A stretch of DNA of 10,013 bases, from positions 1-10,013 of the forward strand of contig JACQPS010000205.1 in assembly GCA_016207445.1 (NCBI GenBank), read 5' to 3'. The stretch is from Gemmatimonadota bacterium (GTDB lineage Bacteria; Gemmatimonadota; Gemmatimonadetes; Longimicrobiales; RSA9). Each line of letters opens with the position of its first letter. Position 1 is the stretch's first letter. The notes beneath the pieces were generated by a model that had not been told where the DNA came from, ran no database searches, and worked only from the letters and a program-made list of their open reading frames with translations. Of this stretch, positions 1 to 7,329 are shown in pieces. The translations under genes were made by a program, and so were the position numbers.

Positions 1-42
1 CCGACGGAACATAAGTCGAGCGAAAGGCGAGATCGATCTGCG

Positions 43-489
43 GTGAGTGAGGCCAACCTGGGCGTGACCGGGCCCGGCACGGGAGCCGTCAGGGCAACCG
101 TGCTCGCTCTGGTCGCCGATCTGCTGTTCGACGCACGCATCCGGGCCGCCGCCGCGCAGGCGGGCACGGCGGCCGTCACCGTGAGGCGCGGGGACGAGCT
201 CGTGCGCCGGGCACGCGAGGGCAGGGCGAGCCTCATCCTGGTGGATCTGGATGCGCCGGGGGCGGACGCCGCGGCGGCGATCTCCCGGCTCAAGGCGGAT
301 CCGGTGACGCGCGGGGTGCGCGTCGTCGCCTACGTCTCGCACGTGAACACGGCCGCGACCCTGGCGGCACGCGCAGCGGGCGCGGACCGCGTGCTGGCCC
401 GATCGGCGTTCGTGCGCGAGCTGCCCTCGCTGATGCGGACGCTCGCGACCGGGACAACACATAGCGGCGAGGATGCCGAAATTATTTAA
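43..489 (+). CDS. Degenerate receiver (CheY-like) domain protein
   Basis: This 148-residue protein is about the size of a single CheY-like receiver domain and has no output domain. Residues 17-135 follow the alternating strand/helix pattern of the fold. A hydrophobic strand, ILVDLDAPG (about residues 65-73), sits where the phospho-acceptor aspartate of receivers lies. A later strand, VRVVAYVSHV, places a Ser where Thr/Ser normally is. The first strand (TVLALVADL) lacks the usual acidic pair, and the expected conserved Lys near the end is Arg (VLARSAF). It may therefore be a pseudo-receiver that is not phosphorylated in the usual way. The start is a GTG with only a weak AAAGG upstream; a second GTG at 64 is possible. 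The stop codon lies at the left edge of a large palindrome. The domain call is by pattern only; partner and function are unknown. Confidence 0.6.
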   Translation: MSEANLGVTGPGTGAVRATVLALVADLLFDARIRAAAAQAGTAAVTVRRGDELVRRAREGRASLILVDLDAPGADAAAAISRLKADPVTRGVRVVAYVSHVNTAATLAARAAGADRVLARSAFVRELPSLMRTLATGTTHSGEDAEII

Positions 490-602
490 CCGCAGAGGCG
501 CAAAGAACGGGAAGAAAGCCGCAAAGAACGGACGTACAAAAATTTTTCACATCCGCTCTTTGCGTACTCTCTTTGCGTTTCTTTGCGCCTTTGCGGTAAA
601 AA
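485..602. repeat. Large imperfect palindrome (GCGCAAAG-type repeat)
   Basis: The left arm (about 486-542) carries TTAACCGCAGAGGCGCAAAG and further CGCAAAG units. The reverse complement of the right arm (about 543-600) reads TACCGCAAAGGCGCAAAG with further CGCAAAG units, so the two arms match over nearly their whole length. The centre is the perfect AAAAATTTTT at 538-547. The element could fold into one long hairpin if transcribed. Its left edge supplies the stop of the receiver-like gene. Its right edge merges with the A-tract that is the T-run of the dksA-like terminator on the other strand. It looks like a dispersed palindromic repeat rather than a gene, and I see no open frame of note inside it. 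Confidence 0.8.
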
Positions 603-627
603 AACGCCCGCAACATCGCGGGCGTTT
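598..627 (-). terminator. Rho-independent terminator of the DksA-like gene
   Basis: A perfect 10-bp stem (AAACGCCCGC at 602-611 with GCGGGCGTTT at 618-627) encloses a 6-nt loop. Read on the minus strand it is followed by seven T residues (A7 at 598-604 on the plus strand). It lies 18 bp beyond the stop codon of the zinc-finger gene at 645, the expected place for its intrinsic terminator. Confidence 0.85.
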
Positions 628-644
628 GTCCGTGTCGACGACGC

Positions 645-1046
645 TCAGGCCGCGTCCTGCTCCTCCTTCAGCTTGCAGTCGATGCAGTAGCGGGCGTGAG
701 GGAGTGCGTCCAGGCGCTCGAAGCTGATCGGCTTGCCGCAGTTGTGGCAGACGCCGAAGTTCTGCGGATCCTTGTACAGCCGCCGCAGCGCTTCCTCCAC
801 GCGGTAGAGGTAGCGGCCCTCCTTGCTCGCGAAGAGCAGCATCTTCTCCCGCTCCATCGCGTCGGTGCCCAGATCGGCGATGTGATCGGAGTACGAGTAC
901 AGGTCCGAGTCCGCCTGCTCGGCCGTTTGCTTGGCCAGCTGGTCGAACTGACCGAGGGAGCGAAGCGCTCGCTCCCGCTCTCGCAGCAGCCGCTTTTGCA
1001 GGTGCTCGACCTGCTCCTTGTTGAGCCTCTTGGTCATGGGCTTCAT
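645..1046 (-). CDS. DksA/TraR-type C4 zinc-finger protein
   Basis: The product is 133 residues. The N-terminal part is a basic, charged helical segment (KRLNKEQVEHLQKRLLRERE and on), expected to form the coiled-coil arm of the family. The C-terminal part has a four-cysteine zinc finger, CHNCGKPISFERL...YCIDC, with spacing C-x2-C-x17-C-x2-C. Family members such as E. coli DksA bind in the RNA polymerase secondary channel and work with ppGpp on stringent-response promoters. The arm here has DSDLYSYSDH rather than the classic DksA acidic tip, so equivalence to DksA itself is unproven. I chose ATG 1046 because GAGAG lies just upstream and similarity begins here; the open frame runs on to 1133 without support, and ATG 1037 is an alternative. 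It is monocistronic, with its own promoter candidate and terminator. Confidence 0.88.
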   Translation of the reverse strand: MKPMTKRLNKEQVEHLQKRLLRERERALRSLGQFDQLAKQTAEQADSDLYSYSDHIADLGTDAMEREKMLLFASKEGRYLYRVEEALRRLYKDPQNFGVCHNCGKPISFERLDALPHARYCIDCKLKEEQDAA

Positions 1047-1133
1047 CGCCACACTCTCGTTCGAACGGGCTGAAAGGAGAGACCTGCGCCATCCGCGCGG
1101 GGGCGCGTGCACCCGTCCGCGGCTAAGCACCAA

Positions 1134-1162
1134 AAGATAGCAGCGCCAAGCTGGAAGGACAA
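1134..1162 (-). promoter_or_regulatory. Candidate sigma70-type promoter for the DksA-like gene
   Basis: On the minus strand TTGTCC (1162-1157) is followed after exactly 17 bp by TATCTT (1139-1134). Each hexamer matches the sigma70 consensus at 4 of 6 positions. It lies in the gap between the ZIP stop and the zinc-finger gene and would give a 5' leader of about 80 nt. This is a pattern match only. Confidence 0.4.
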
Positions 1163-1210
1163 GCGGCCCCGGGGCTTACGGCAAGAGGGCGGCCGCCGGC
1201 CCGGCCGGGA

Positions 1211-2533
1211 TCAGGCCGGCAAGATGAGGCCGGTCAGATACATGAGCAGCAGACCCATGAGCAGCCCTGCCACGTTGAGCGGCGCGGCCAGGCCCCCTGT
1301 GGCGGTGCGGCCGAAGAGGCGCCACAGCTCGTAGACGACCTGGGCAATGGCGCCGGCACCGATCGCGAAAAAGAGCGTGGTCCAGAGGGGCGAATAGCCG
1401 AACGCTCCGATCCAGGTGCCGAAGACGGTCGGCACGCCGGCCACCGCGCCCAGAAGCACCAGCTGCCGCAGCCGGGGCCGCTCGACCGCGAGCGGCGCCA
1501 CGATGCCCAGCCCCTCCGTGCTGTTGTGCAGCAGGAAGCCTACGACCAGGAAGGTTCCGAGCGCGATCTCGCCCGATGTGTACGCGGTACCGATCGCGAG
1601 CCCCTCGCCGAGGTTGTGCAGCCCGATGCCGAGCGCGATCAGCCCAGCGACGTAGAGCGCCGAGCGCGCCCGTCGCCTCACGGCGCGCCACTCGCCGACC
1701 GCGGCCAGCGCGAGCGGGGTGCCGAGCAGACCCAGCAGCACGAGCGCCAGACCCTGGAAGGCGCCCGCGACCAGGGCGGACGTCTCGAGGGCTTCGGCCA
1801 GGGCGTCGACTCCCAGGAAAACGAGCAGACCCATGGTGAGACTGAGGAAAAAATCCAGCCAGCGCCGCGGGATCGAGCGCAGGAACGGAAACCAGAGCAG
1901 CCCGAGGAAGACCGGGATCACCCCGGCATACACGCCCAGCAGAGCGAAGGTGGTCAGGTAGCGCGCATTGGCTGCGGGCGTGCGCGTCGCCACCTCGATC
2001 GCGCCCGAAAACGTGAGGCCCGTGCGCGAGACCAGCGTTACCTCGTGCGGCTCGCCCTCCACCCACGGATAGCGGAGGCGGATAGTGCGGCGCTCCAGCC
2101 GGCCGATGGTGCGGTCGCCATCGAGCGTGTGCTGCCACGCGGCCTCGTCCACCAGCACCTGCGCCACGGTCACGGGCTCGGGGCCGCCGTTCACCACGCG
2201 CACTTCCAGGAGCCCGGGTTCGGGGAGCGTGATGCGCTCGATCGTGAGCTCCTCGACGGGCGGAAAGGCCTGCCGGAACACGCCGATCGGGCCGAAGCGG
2301 AAGAAGACGACGACGAGGCCGGCCAGCAGTGCGAGTGGCGCGAGTCCCTTCACCCACGTCGGGATCGCTGCCCGATCCTCGCTGGGCGCGGCAAGGGGAT
2401 CACGCGGAGACGCAGAGCCGCGGAGGTGCTCCTCTGCGTCTCCGCGGCTCCGCGTGACCTTTGCGGTATCGGGCGCGGCCGCAGGTGCGGACGTCGGCGG
2501 CGTCGCGGGTGCGGACCTCACCGAGTCAGACAT
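1211..2533 (-). CDS. ZIP-family metal permease with N-terminal extracytoplasmic domain
   Basis: The 440-residue inner-membrane protein has four parts: a low-complexity Ala/Pro head (1-60), a first membrane helix (about 63-80), a non-membrane beta-rich segment (about 92-185, likely extracytoplasmic), and a multi-helix ZIP core (about 192-440). The core shows both ZIP signatures, HNLGEG (306-311) and HNSTEG (336-341), whose His and Glu residues form the binuclear metal site in this family. ZIP proteins generally move Zn, Fe or Mn into the cytoplasm; the substrate here is inferred to be Mn or Fe from the DtxR-type regulator upstream. ATG 2533 is supported by AAAGGAG at 2541-2547 and overlaps the oxidase gene by 8 bp, suggesting translational coupling. 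Residues 26-45 are encoded by an in-frame palindromic repeat. The protein is longer than typical bacterial ZIPs because of the head and the extra domain. Confidence 0.9.
   Translation of the reverse strand: MSDSVRSAPATPPTSAPAAAPDTAKVTRSRGDAEEHLRGSASPRDPLAAPSEDRAAIPTWVKGLAPLALLAGLVVVFFRFGPIGVFRQAFPPVEELTIERITLPEPGLLEVRVVNGGPEPVTVAQVLVDEAAWQHTLDGDRTIGRLERRTIRLRYPWVEGEPHEVTLVSRTGLTFSGAIEVATRTPAANARYLTTFALLGVYAGVIPVFLGLLWFPFLRSIPRRWLDFFLSLTMGLLVFLGVDALAEALETSALVAGAFQGLALVLLGLLGTPLALAAVGEWRAVRRRARSALYVAGLIALGIGLHNLGEGLAIGTAYTSGEIALGTFLVVGFLLHNSTEGLGIVAPLAVERPRLRQLVLLGAVAGVPTVFGTWIGAFGYSPLWTTLFFAIGAGAIAQVVYELWRLFGRTATGGLAAPLNVAGLLMGLLLMYLTGLILPA
2400..2457. repeat. 58-bp palindromic repeat inside the ZIP coding sequence
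   Basis: The arms 2400-2428 and 2429-2457 are reverse complements at 24 of 29 positions. Each arm contains CGCGGAG/CGCAGAG-type units, similar in style to, but distinct from, the CGCAAAG units at 485-602. The flanking CCTTTGCGGTA (2458-2468) also recurs at the right end of that other palindrome (588-598). The element is read in frame as ZIP residues 26-45, in the poorly structured head before the first membrane helix. Confidence 0.82.
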
Positions 2534-3623
2534 GCGTCGGCTCCTTTACGTCGAAGATGCCGATCCAGCCCAGCTCGGCGAACTCGCTCTGGTGCGCGTG
2601 GAACATGAACGGGCCGGGGTGCGTGAAGGTGAACTCGAGCACGGCGCGCTCGCCCTGGCACAGCATGATCGTGTCCGTCCATTCGTAGCGCTCGAGGTCG
2701 GTCCCCGTCCGGTACAGCCGGAAGAAGTTCCCGTGCAGGTGCAAGGAGTTGATCAGGTCGAACTCGGTCATGTTGATCAGGTAGACGCGCGTGAGCTCGT
2801 CCCGCCGCAGCGGGATCGGGTGCTTCTGGTAGTGGAAGGCCACCGTGTTCACGGAGTAGACCTCGTTCTCGCCATCGAAGTTGGTGTCGAAGCCGTTCAT
2901 CACCATGACCAGCTCGCGCGCGGGCGGGCGGCCCTGGCGCGGGTCGATCAGAAAGACGCCGTACAGCCCCTTGTGGATGTGACGCTTGAGCGGCACCGAA
3001 TGGCAGTGGTACAGGTGCAGCCCGAAGGGCTCGGCGTCGAACTCGTAGACGAACGTCTGCCCCGGCTCGACGCTCTCGAAGGCGCCATCCTGGTTGGCGG
3101 CGTGGATGCCGTGAAAGTGGATGGTGTGCGGGTGCGTGCCCGCGTTCACGAAACGCACGCGCACGCGGTCGCCCTCCGTGCAGCGGATCGTCGGTCCCGG
3201 AACCTGGCCGTTGTAGGTCCAGGCAGGGAAGAAGACGCCGGCCGCCACCTCGATCTCGCGGTCCACCGCCACCATCTCGAACTCGCGCAGCGTCTGACCG
3301 TTGGGGAGCCGCGACACGCGGCCCGCGTCGAAGTGCGTCAGGAACGCCGTCGGGTCGAAGCCGCCCGGCTGGATCTCGCCCACGGTCGCCAGGTGCTCGT
3401 GCGGTCCATGCGCCGGCGCCTGCCCGGCCGGCAGCTCGGCGAGCTGCCGCGGGCGGAACGCGAGCGCGCCGCCGCCCGCCGCCAGTCCGGCCGCGCCGAG
3501 CGCGCCGGCCTTGATCAGGTCGCGGCGCGTGAGGCGCGCGGCGCCGGCGCCCGCGACGACCTCACCCGCGCGCGCGCCCTCATCGCCCGGGAGGATCGGT
3601 CGCCCGGAATCGTTCTCAAGCAT
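2526..3623 (-). CDS. Tat-exported two-domain multicopper oxidase
   Basis: The 365-residue protein has a twin-arginine signal (RLTRRDLIKAG, residues 30-40, then an Ala/Gly-rich hydrophobic stretch to about 56), so it should be exported folded. Two cupredoxin domains follow. Domain 1 (about 115-228) has HPHTIHFHG (164-172) and YHCHSVPLKRHIHKGL (205-220): type 1 copper Cys207 and His215, with Leu220 in the usual axial Met place. Domain 2 (about 235-360) has LHLHG (294-298) and HAHQSEF (342-348), but no type 1 Cys. Type 1 copper only in domain 1 fits the 'type C' two-domain oxidases, related in fold to nitrite reductase. The natural reductant cannot be read from sequence; Fe(II), Mn(II) or Cu(I) are candidates given the neighbours. 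ATG 3623 has GGGAGG upstream and overlaps the repressor stop by 8 bp. Confidence 0.88.
   Translation of the reverse strand: MLENDSGRPILPGDEGARAGEVVAGAGAARLTRRDLIKAGALGAAGLAAGGGALAFRPRQLAELPAGQAPAHGPHEHLATVGEIQPGGFDPTAFLTHFDAGRVSRLPNGQTLREFEMVAVDREIEVAAGVFFPAWTYNGQVPGPTIRCTEGDRVRVRFVNAGTHPHTIHFHGIHAANQDGAFESVEPGQTFVYEFDAEPFGLHLYHCHSVPLKRHIHKGLYGVFLIDPRQGRPPARELVMVMNGFDTNFDGENEVYSVNTVAFHYQKHPIPLRRDELTRVYLINMTEFDLINSLHLHGNFFRLYRTGTDLERYEWTDTIMLCQGERAVLEFTFTHPGPFMFHAHQSEFAELGWIGIFDVKEPTHV
2541..2547 (-). promoter_or_regulatory. Shine-Dalgarno site that fixes the ZIP start
   Basis: AAAGGAG on the minus strand ends 7 bases before the ATG at 2533 and lies within the last codons of the oxidase gene. 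The alternative GTG at 2353, just before the first membrane helix, has no such site. The long start is therefore preferred, and the palindrome at 2400-2457 is very probably translated. Confidence 0.75.
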
Positions 3624-4302
3624 CGTCGCCTCCCTCGCCCCGAGCGTGGTCCAGGGGCTCGACCCGCAGCGATCCCGCCAGCTCCGGCCCCAGGAACTCC
3701 TGCTTCCCCGCGATCCGGACCCGCAGCGGCCCGCGGAACGGGGCGCGCTCGAGCACCTCCACCTCGACACCGGGGGCGACGCCGAGCGTCCCCAGGTACC
3801 GGAGCACCGCCGGATCCTCGTCGCTCACCCGACGCAGCACCGCCGCGCGCCCGATCTCCAGCTCCGCCAATGTCGAGTACTGCGGCTCCTCGAACGTCCG
3901 CCCCACGCCGGGAATCGGCGCGCCGTGCGGATCCCGATCCGGTTGACCCAGCACCTGCGCCATGCGCTCGATCAACTCGTCCGATGCCGCGTGCTCCAGC
4001 CGTTCCGCTTCCGCGTGCACCCGGTCCCACGTGTAACCCAGCACCTCGCTCAGGAAGAGCTCCAGGATCCGGTGACGCCGGATCAGGCGCAGCGCCTCCT
4101 GCTCGCCCTCGCTGGTCAGCGAGGCGCCGTAGTAAGGCACGTGCTCCACGAGGCCCTGCTCCGAGAGCCGCTTCAGCATCCCGGTCACCGAGCCGGCCGC
4201 GATCTGGAGCCGATCCGCGATCGACGACGTGCTGGCGCGGTCCTCCTCCCGGCTCAGCATGTAAATCGTTTTCAGGTAATCTTCTACGGCGGGGGAGGGC
4301 AT
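3616..4302 (-). CDS. DtxR/MntR-family metal-dependent transcriptional repressor
   Basis: The 228-residue protein has three parts: a winged-helix DNA-binding domain (about 1-70, with SIADRLQIAAGSVTGMLKRL as the helix-turn-helix), a dimerisation and metal-binding domain (about 71-140), and a C-terminal SH3-like/FeoA-like domain (about 145-216). Candidate metal ligands are Asp8, His77, Glu100, Glu103 and His104, which line up with B. subtilis MntR. Glu100 replaces the Cys used by DtxR. MntR's Glu11 is Lys here. His77, Glu81 and His96 also match the DtxR ancillary site. Such proteins bind DNA when loaded with Mn(II) or Fe(II) and repress uptake genes. It heads the operon with the oxidase and ZIP genes. 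GGAG lies upstream of ATG 4302, and a candidate operator lies 43-58 bp upstream of the start. Mn preference is inferred, not shown. Confidence 0.92.
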   Translation of the reverse strand: MPSPAVEDYLKTIYMLSREEDRASTSSIADRLQIAAGSVTGMLKRLSEQGLVEHVPYYGASLTSEGEQEALRLIRRHRILELFLSEVLGYTWDRVHAEAERLEHAASDELIERMAQVLGQPDRDPHGAPIPGVGRTFEEPQYSTLAELEIGRAAVLRRVSDEDPAVLRYLGTLGVAPGVEVEVLERAPFRGPLRVRIAGKQEFLGPELAGSLRVEPLDHARGEGGDDA

Positions 4303-4333
4303 GAGTCACTCCGAATTTTCTGTTTATGCCAGC

Positions 4334-4360
4334 CGAACGTTCGTTTTAGCTTGTGCTAAA
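4334..4360. promoter_or_regulatory. Candidate DtxR/MntR-type operator, with adjacent palindrome
   Basis: TTTAGC-TTGT-GCTAAA (4345-4360) is a perfect 6-4-6 inverted repeat similar in style to known DtxR-family boxes, which use TTAGG/CCTAA-like half sites. Immediately beside it is the perfect 10-bp palindrome CGAACGTTCG (4334-4343). Both lie between a TTGACA element (4376-4371, minus strand) and the repressor start, so occupancy would block transcription of the operon. The most likely role is autoregulation by the adjacent gene product. Confidence 0.6.
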
Positions 4361-4370
4361 GTCGCCCGGC

Positions 4371-4376
4371 TGTCAA
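4371..4376 (-). promoter_or_regulatory. Candidate -35 element for the metal operon
   Basis: A perfect TTGACA is read on the minus strand, 69 bp upstream of the repressor ATG. At 17-bp spacing the -10 position is CAAGCT, a poor match, which overlaps the candidate operator. The -35 is convincing; the -10 is not assigned. Confidence 0.4.
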
Positions 4377-4423
4377 GGGGTCCCCTGCAGCTGGTGCCAT
4401 AACGCGCGGACGCGGCGAGATGG

Positions 4424-4453
4424 TTGCAGGGACGCGACGGCGGGGCATATAGT
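4424..4453 (+). promoter_or_regulatory. Candidate promoter for the acetyl-CoA synthetase gene
   Basis: TATAGT (4448-4453) matches the -10 consensus at 5 of 6 positions. TTGCAG (4424-4429) lies 18 bp upstream and matches the -35 at 3 of 6. The 5' leader would be about 40 nt, followed by GGAGAGG (4485-4491) and the ATG at 4499. It does not overlap the candidate metal operator at 4334-4360. Confidence 0.45.
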
Positions 4454-4498
4454 GATTGGTTCGGGACACCGGAAACGTAGCAGCGGAGAGGGTTCCAT

Positions 4499-6450
<1,952 letters not shown>

Positions 6451-6453
6451 CTG

Positions 6454-6562
6454 CAGGGGTCAGGGGCCAGGGATCAGGGGTCAGCTTTCCCGGCTGCGCG
6501 AATGTGCCGGCGAGCGGCCCGATCCCGCAAACCCCTGACCCCGAACCCGAACCCCTGACCTC
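6454..6562. repeat. GGGGTCA-rich palindromic repeat, copy 1
   Basis: The left arm (about 6454-6484) has AGGGGTCAGGGG and GATCAGGGGTCAG. The right arm (about 6531-6562) has the complementary ACCCCTGACCCC and ACCCCTGACC. The spacer is about 46 bp of unrelated GC-rich sequence. It fills almost the whole gap between the acs stop and the ktrA-like start, beginning within 4 bp of the acs stop. It could form a hairpin that ends acs transcription, though no T-run follows. Confidence 0.8.
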
Positions 6563-6573
6563 TCTCTAAGGCA

Positions 6574-7239
6574 ATGCGCGTTCGCAGATTCGTGGTGGTC
6601 GGCCTGGGCAACTTCGGCAGCGGGCTGGTCGAGATGCTGCACGCCCGCGGCCAGGATGTGATCGCCATCGATGTCGACGAGGCGAAAGTCGAGGCGGCGC
6701 GCCCGTTCGCGAGCCGCGCCGCCGTGGGCGATGCCACCGATGCGGGCGCGCTGGACCGCCTGGGCGCGAGCGGGTGCCATGCCGCGGTGGTCAGCGTCGG
6801 GACGGATCTGGCCGCCAGCGTGCTGGCAGTGCTGGCGCTGAACGACCTCGGCATCCCGGAGATCTACGCCAAGGCGGTGAGCAGCGATCACGCGAAAATC
6901 CTCGAGCGCCTGGGCGTGGCGGAGGTGATCCGCCCCGAGCGCGAGACCGCCTTCCGGCTGGCCACGCGCATCTCCAAGCGCCTGCTCAACTACATGCCCA
7001 TCGCGCCCGGCTACAGCATGCAGGAGCTGCCCGCCCCGGACGCCTTCATTGGCGAGAAGCTGCTCGACCTGCGGCTGCCGCAACGCTTCGGCGTTGCGGT
7101 CGTCGCCATTCACGACGTGCTCGCCGATCGGCTGCACGTCGTGCCGGCCGCCGACTACGTGCTCAAGGATTCGGATACCCTGCTGGTGGTGGGAAGCGAT
7201 GAGGCGCTGGAGCGGCTGAGTCGCGAGGCGGGCGAGTGA
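6574..7239 (+). CDS. ktrA: KtrA/TrkA-type RCK protein, potassium uptake regulator
   Basis: The 221-residue cytoplasmic protein has the usual length of KtrA. The N-terminal RCK_N Rossmann domain (about 1-125) starts with the nucleotide-binding FVVVGLGNFGSGL (6-18), has the acidic end of strand two in IAIDVDE, and has GDAT after strand three. The C-terminal RCK_C domain covers about 140-218. In the known systems a ring of such subunits binds ATP/ADP or NAD(H) and gates a KtrB/TrkH membrane channel. No membrane partner gene is present in this window, so it is an orphan here. The only ribosome-binding hint is AAGG two bases before the ATG, which is weak. The reading frame is clear and no better start exists. 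A GGGGTCA-type repeat lies directly on each side. The choice between KtrA and TrkA naming rests on length. Confidence 0.9.
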   Translation: MRVRRFVVVGLGNFGSGLVEMLHARGQDVIAIDVDEAKVEAARPFASRAAVGDATDAGALDRLGASGCHAAVVSVGTDLAASVLAVLALNDLGIPEIYAKAVSSDHAKILERLGVAEVIRPERETAFRLATRISKRLLNYMPIAPGYSMQELPAPDAFIGEKLLDLRLPQRFGVAVVAIHDVLADRLHVVPAADYVLKDSDTLLVVGSDEALERLSREAGE

Positions 7240-7329
7240 ATCAGGGGGCAGGGATCAGGGGTCAGGGATCAGCCGCTCGCAGGCGTCTCAAGCCGACCCC
7301 TGACCTCTGACCCCTGACCCCTGACCCCT
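7240..7329. repeat. GGGGTCA-rich palindromic repeat, copy 2
   Basis: The left arm (7240-7272) carries ATCAGGGGTCAGGGATCAG. The right arm (7295-7329) is the complement, made of consecutive 7-bp TGACCCC-like units (TGACCTC, then three TGACCCC). The spacer is about 22 bp. It fills the gap between two convergent genes, starts at the base after the ktrA stop, and its right edge supplies the TAG stop (7330-7328, minus strand) of the acyltransferase. A bidirectional terminator-like hairpin is possible. Confidence 0.85.

Noticed and set aside
1163..1213. Terminator after the ZIP gene
   Set aside because: Several GC palindromes occur (for example GCCCCGGGGC at 1167-1176), but none is followed by a T-run on the minus strand, so I could not assign an intrinsic terminator.
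1526..2608. 360-codon plus-strand open frame
   Set aside because: Antisense to the ZIP gene; composition is that of a shadow frame (Arg/Glu/Gln-rich, no hydrophobic core).
2085..4304. 739-codon open frame on the plus strand
   Set aside because: It lies antisense to the ZIP, oxidase and repressor genes, which all carry clear family motifs. The translation is Arg/Ala/Pro-rich with no recognisable domain, as expected of high-GC shadow frames.
7240..7329. GGGGTCA units as a CRISPR array
   Set aside because: Units are 7 bp, contiguous and arranged as inverted arms; there are no regular unique spacers and no cas genes.
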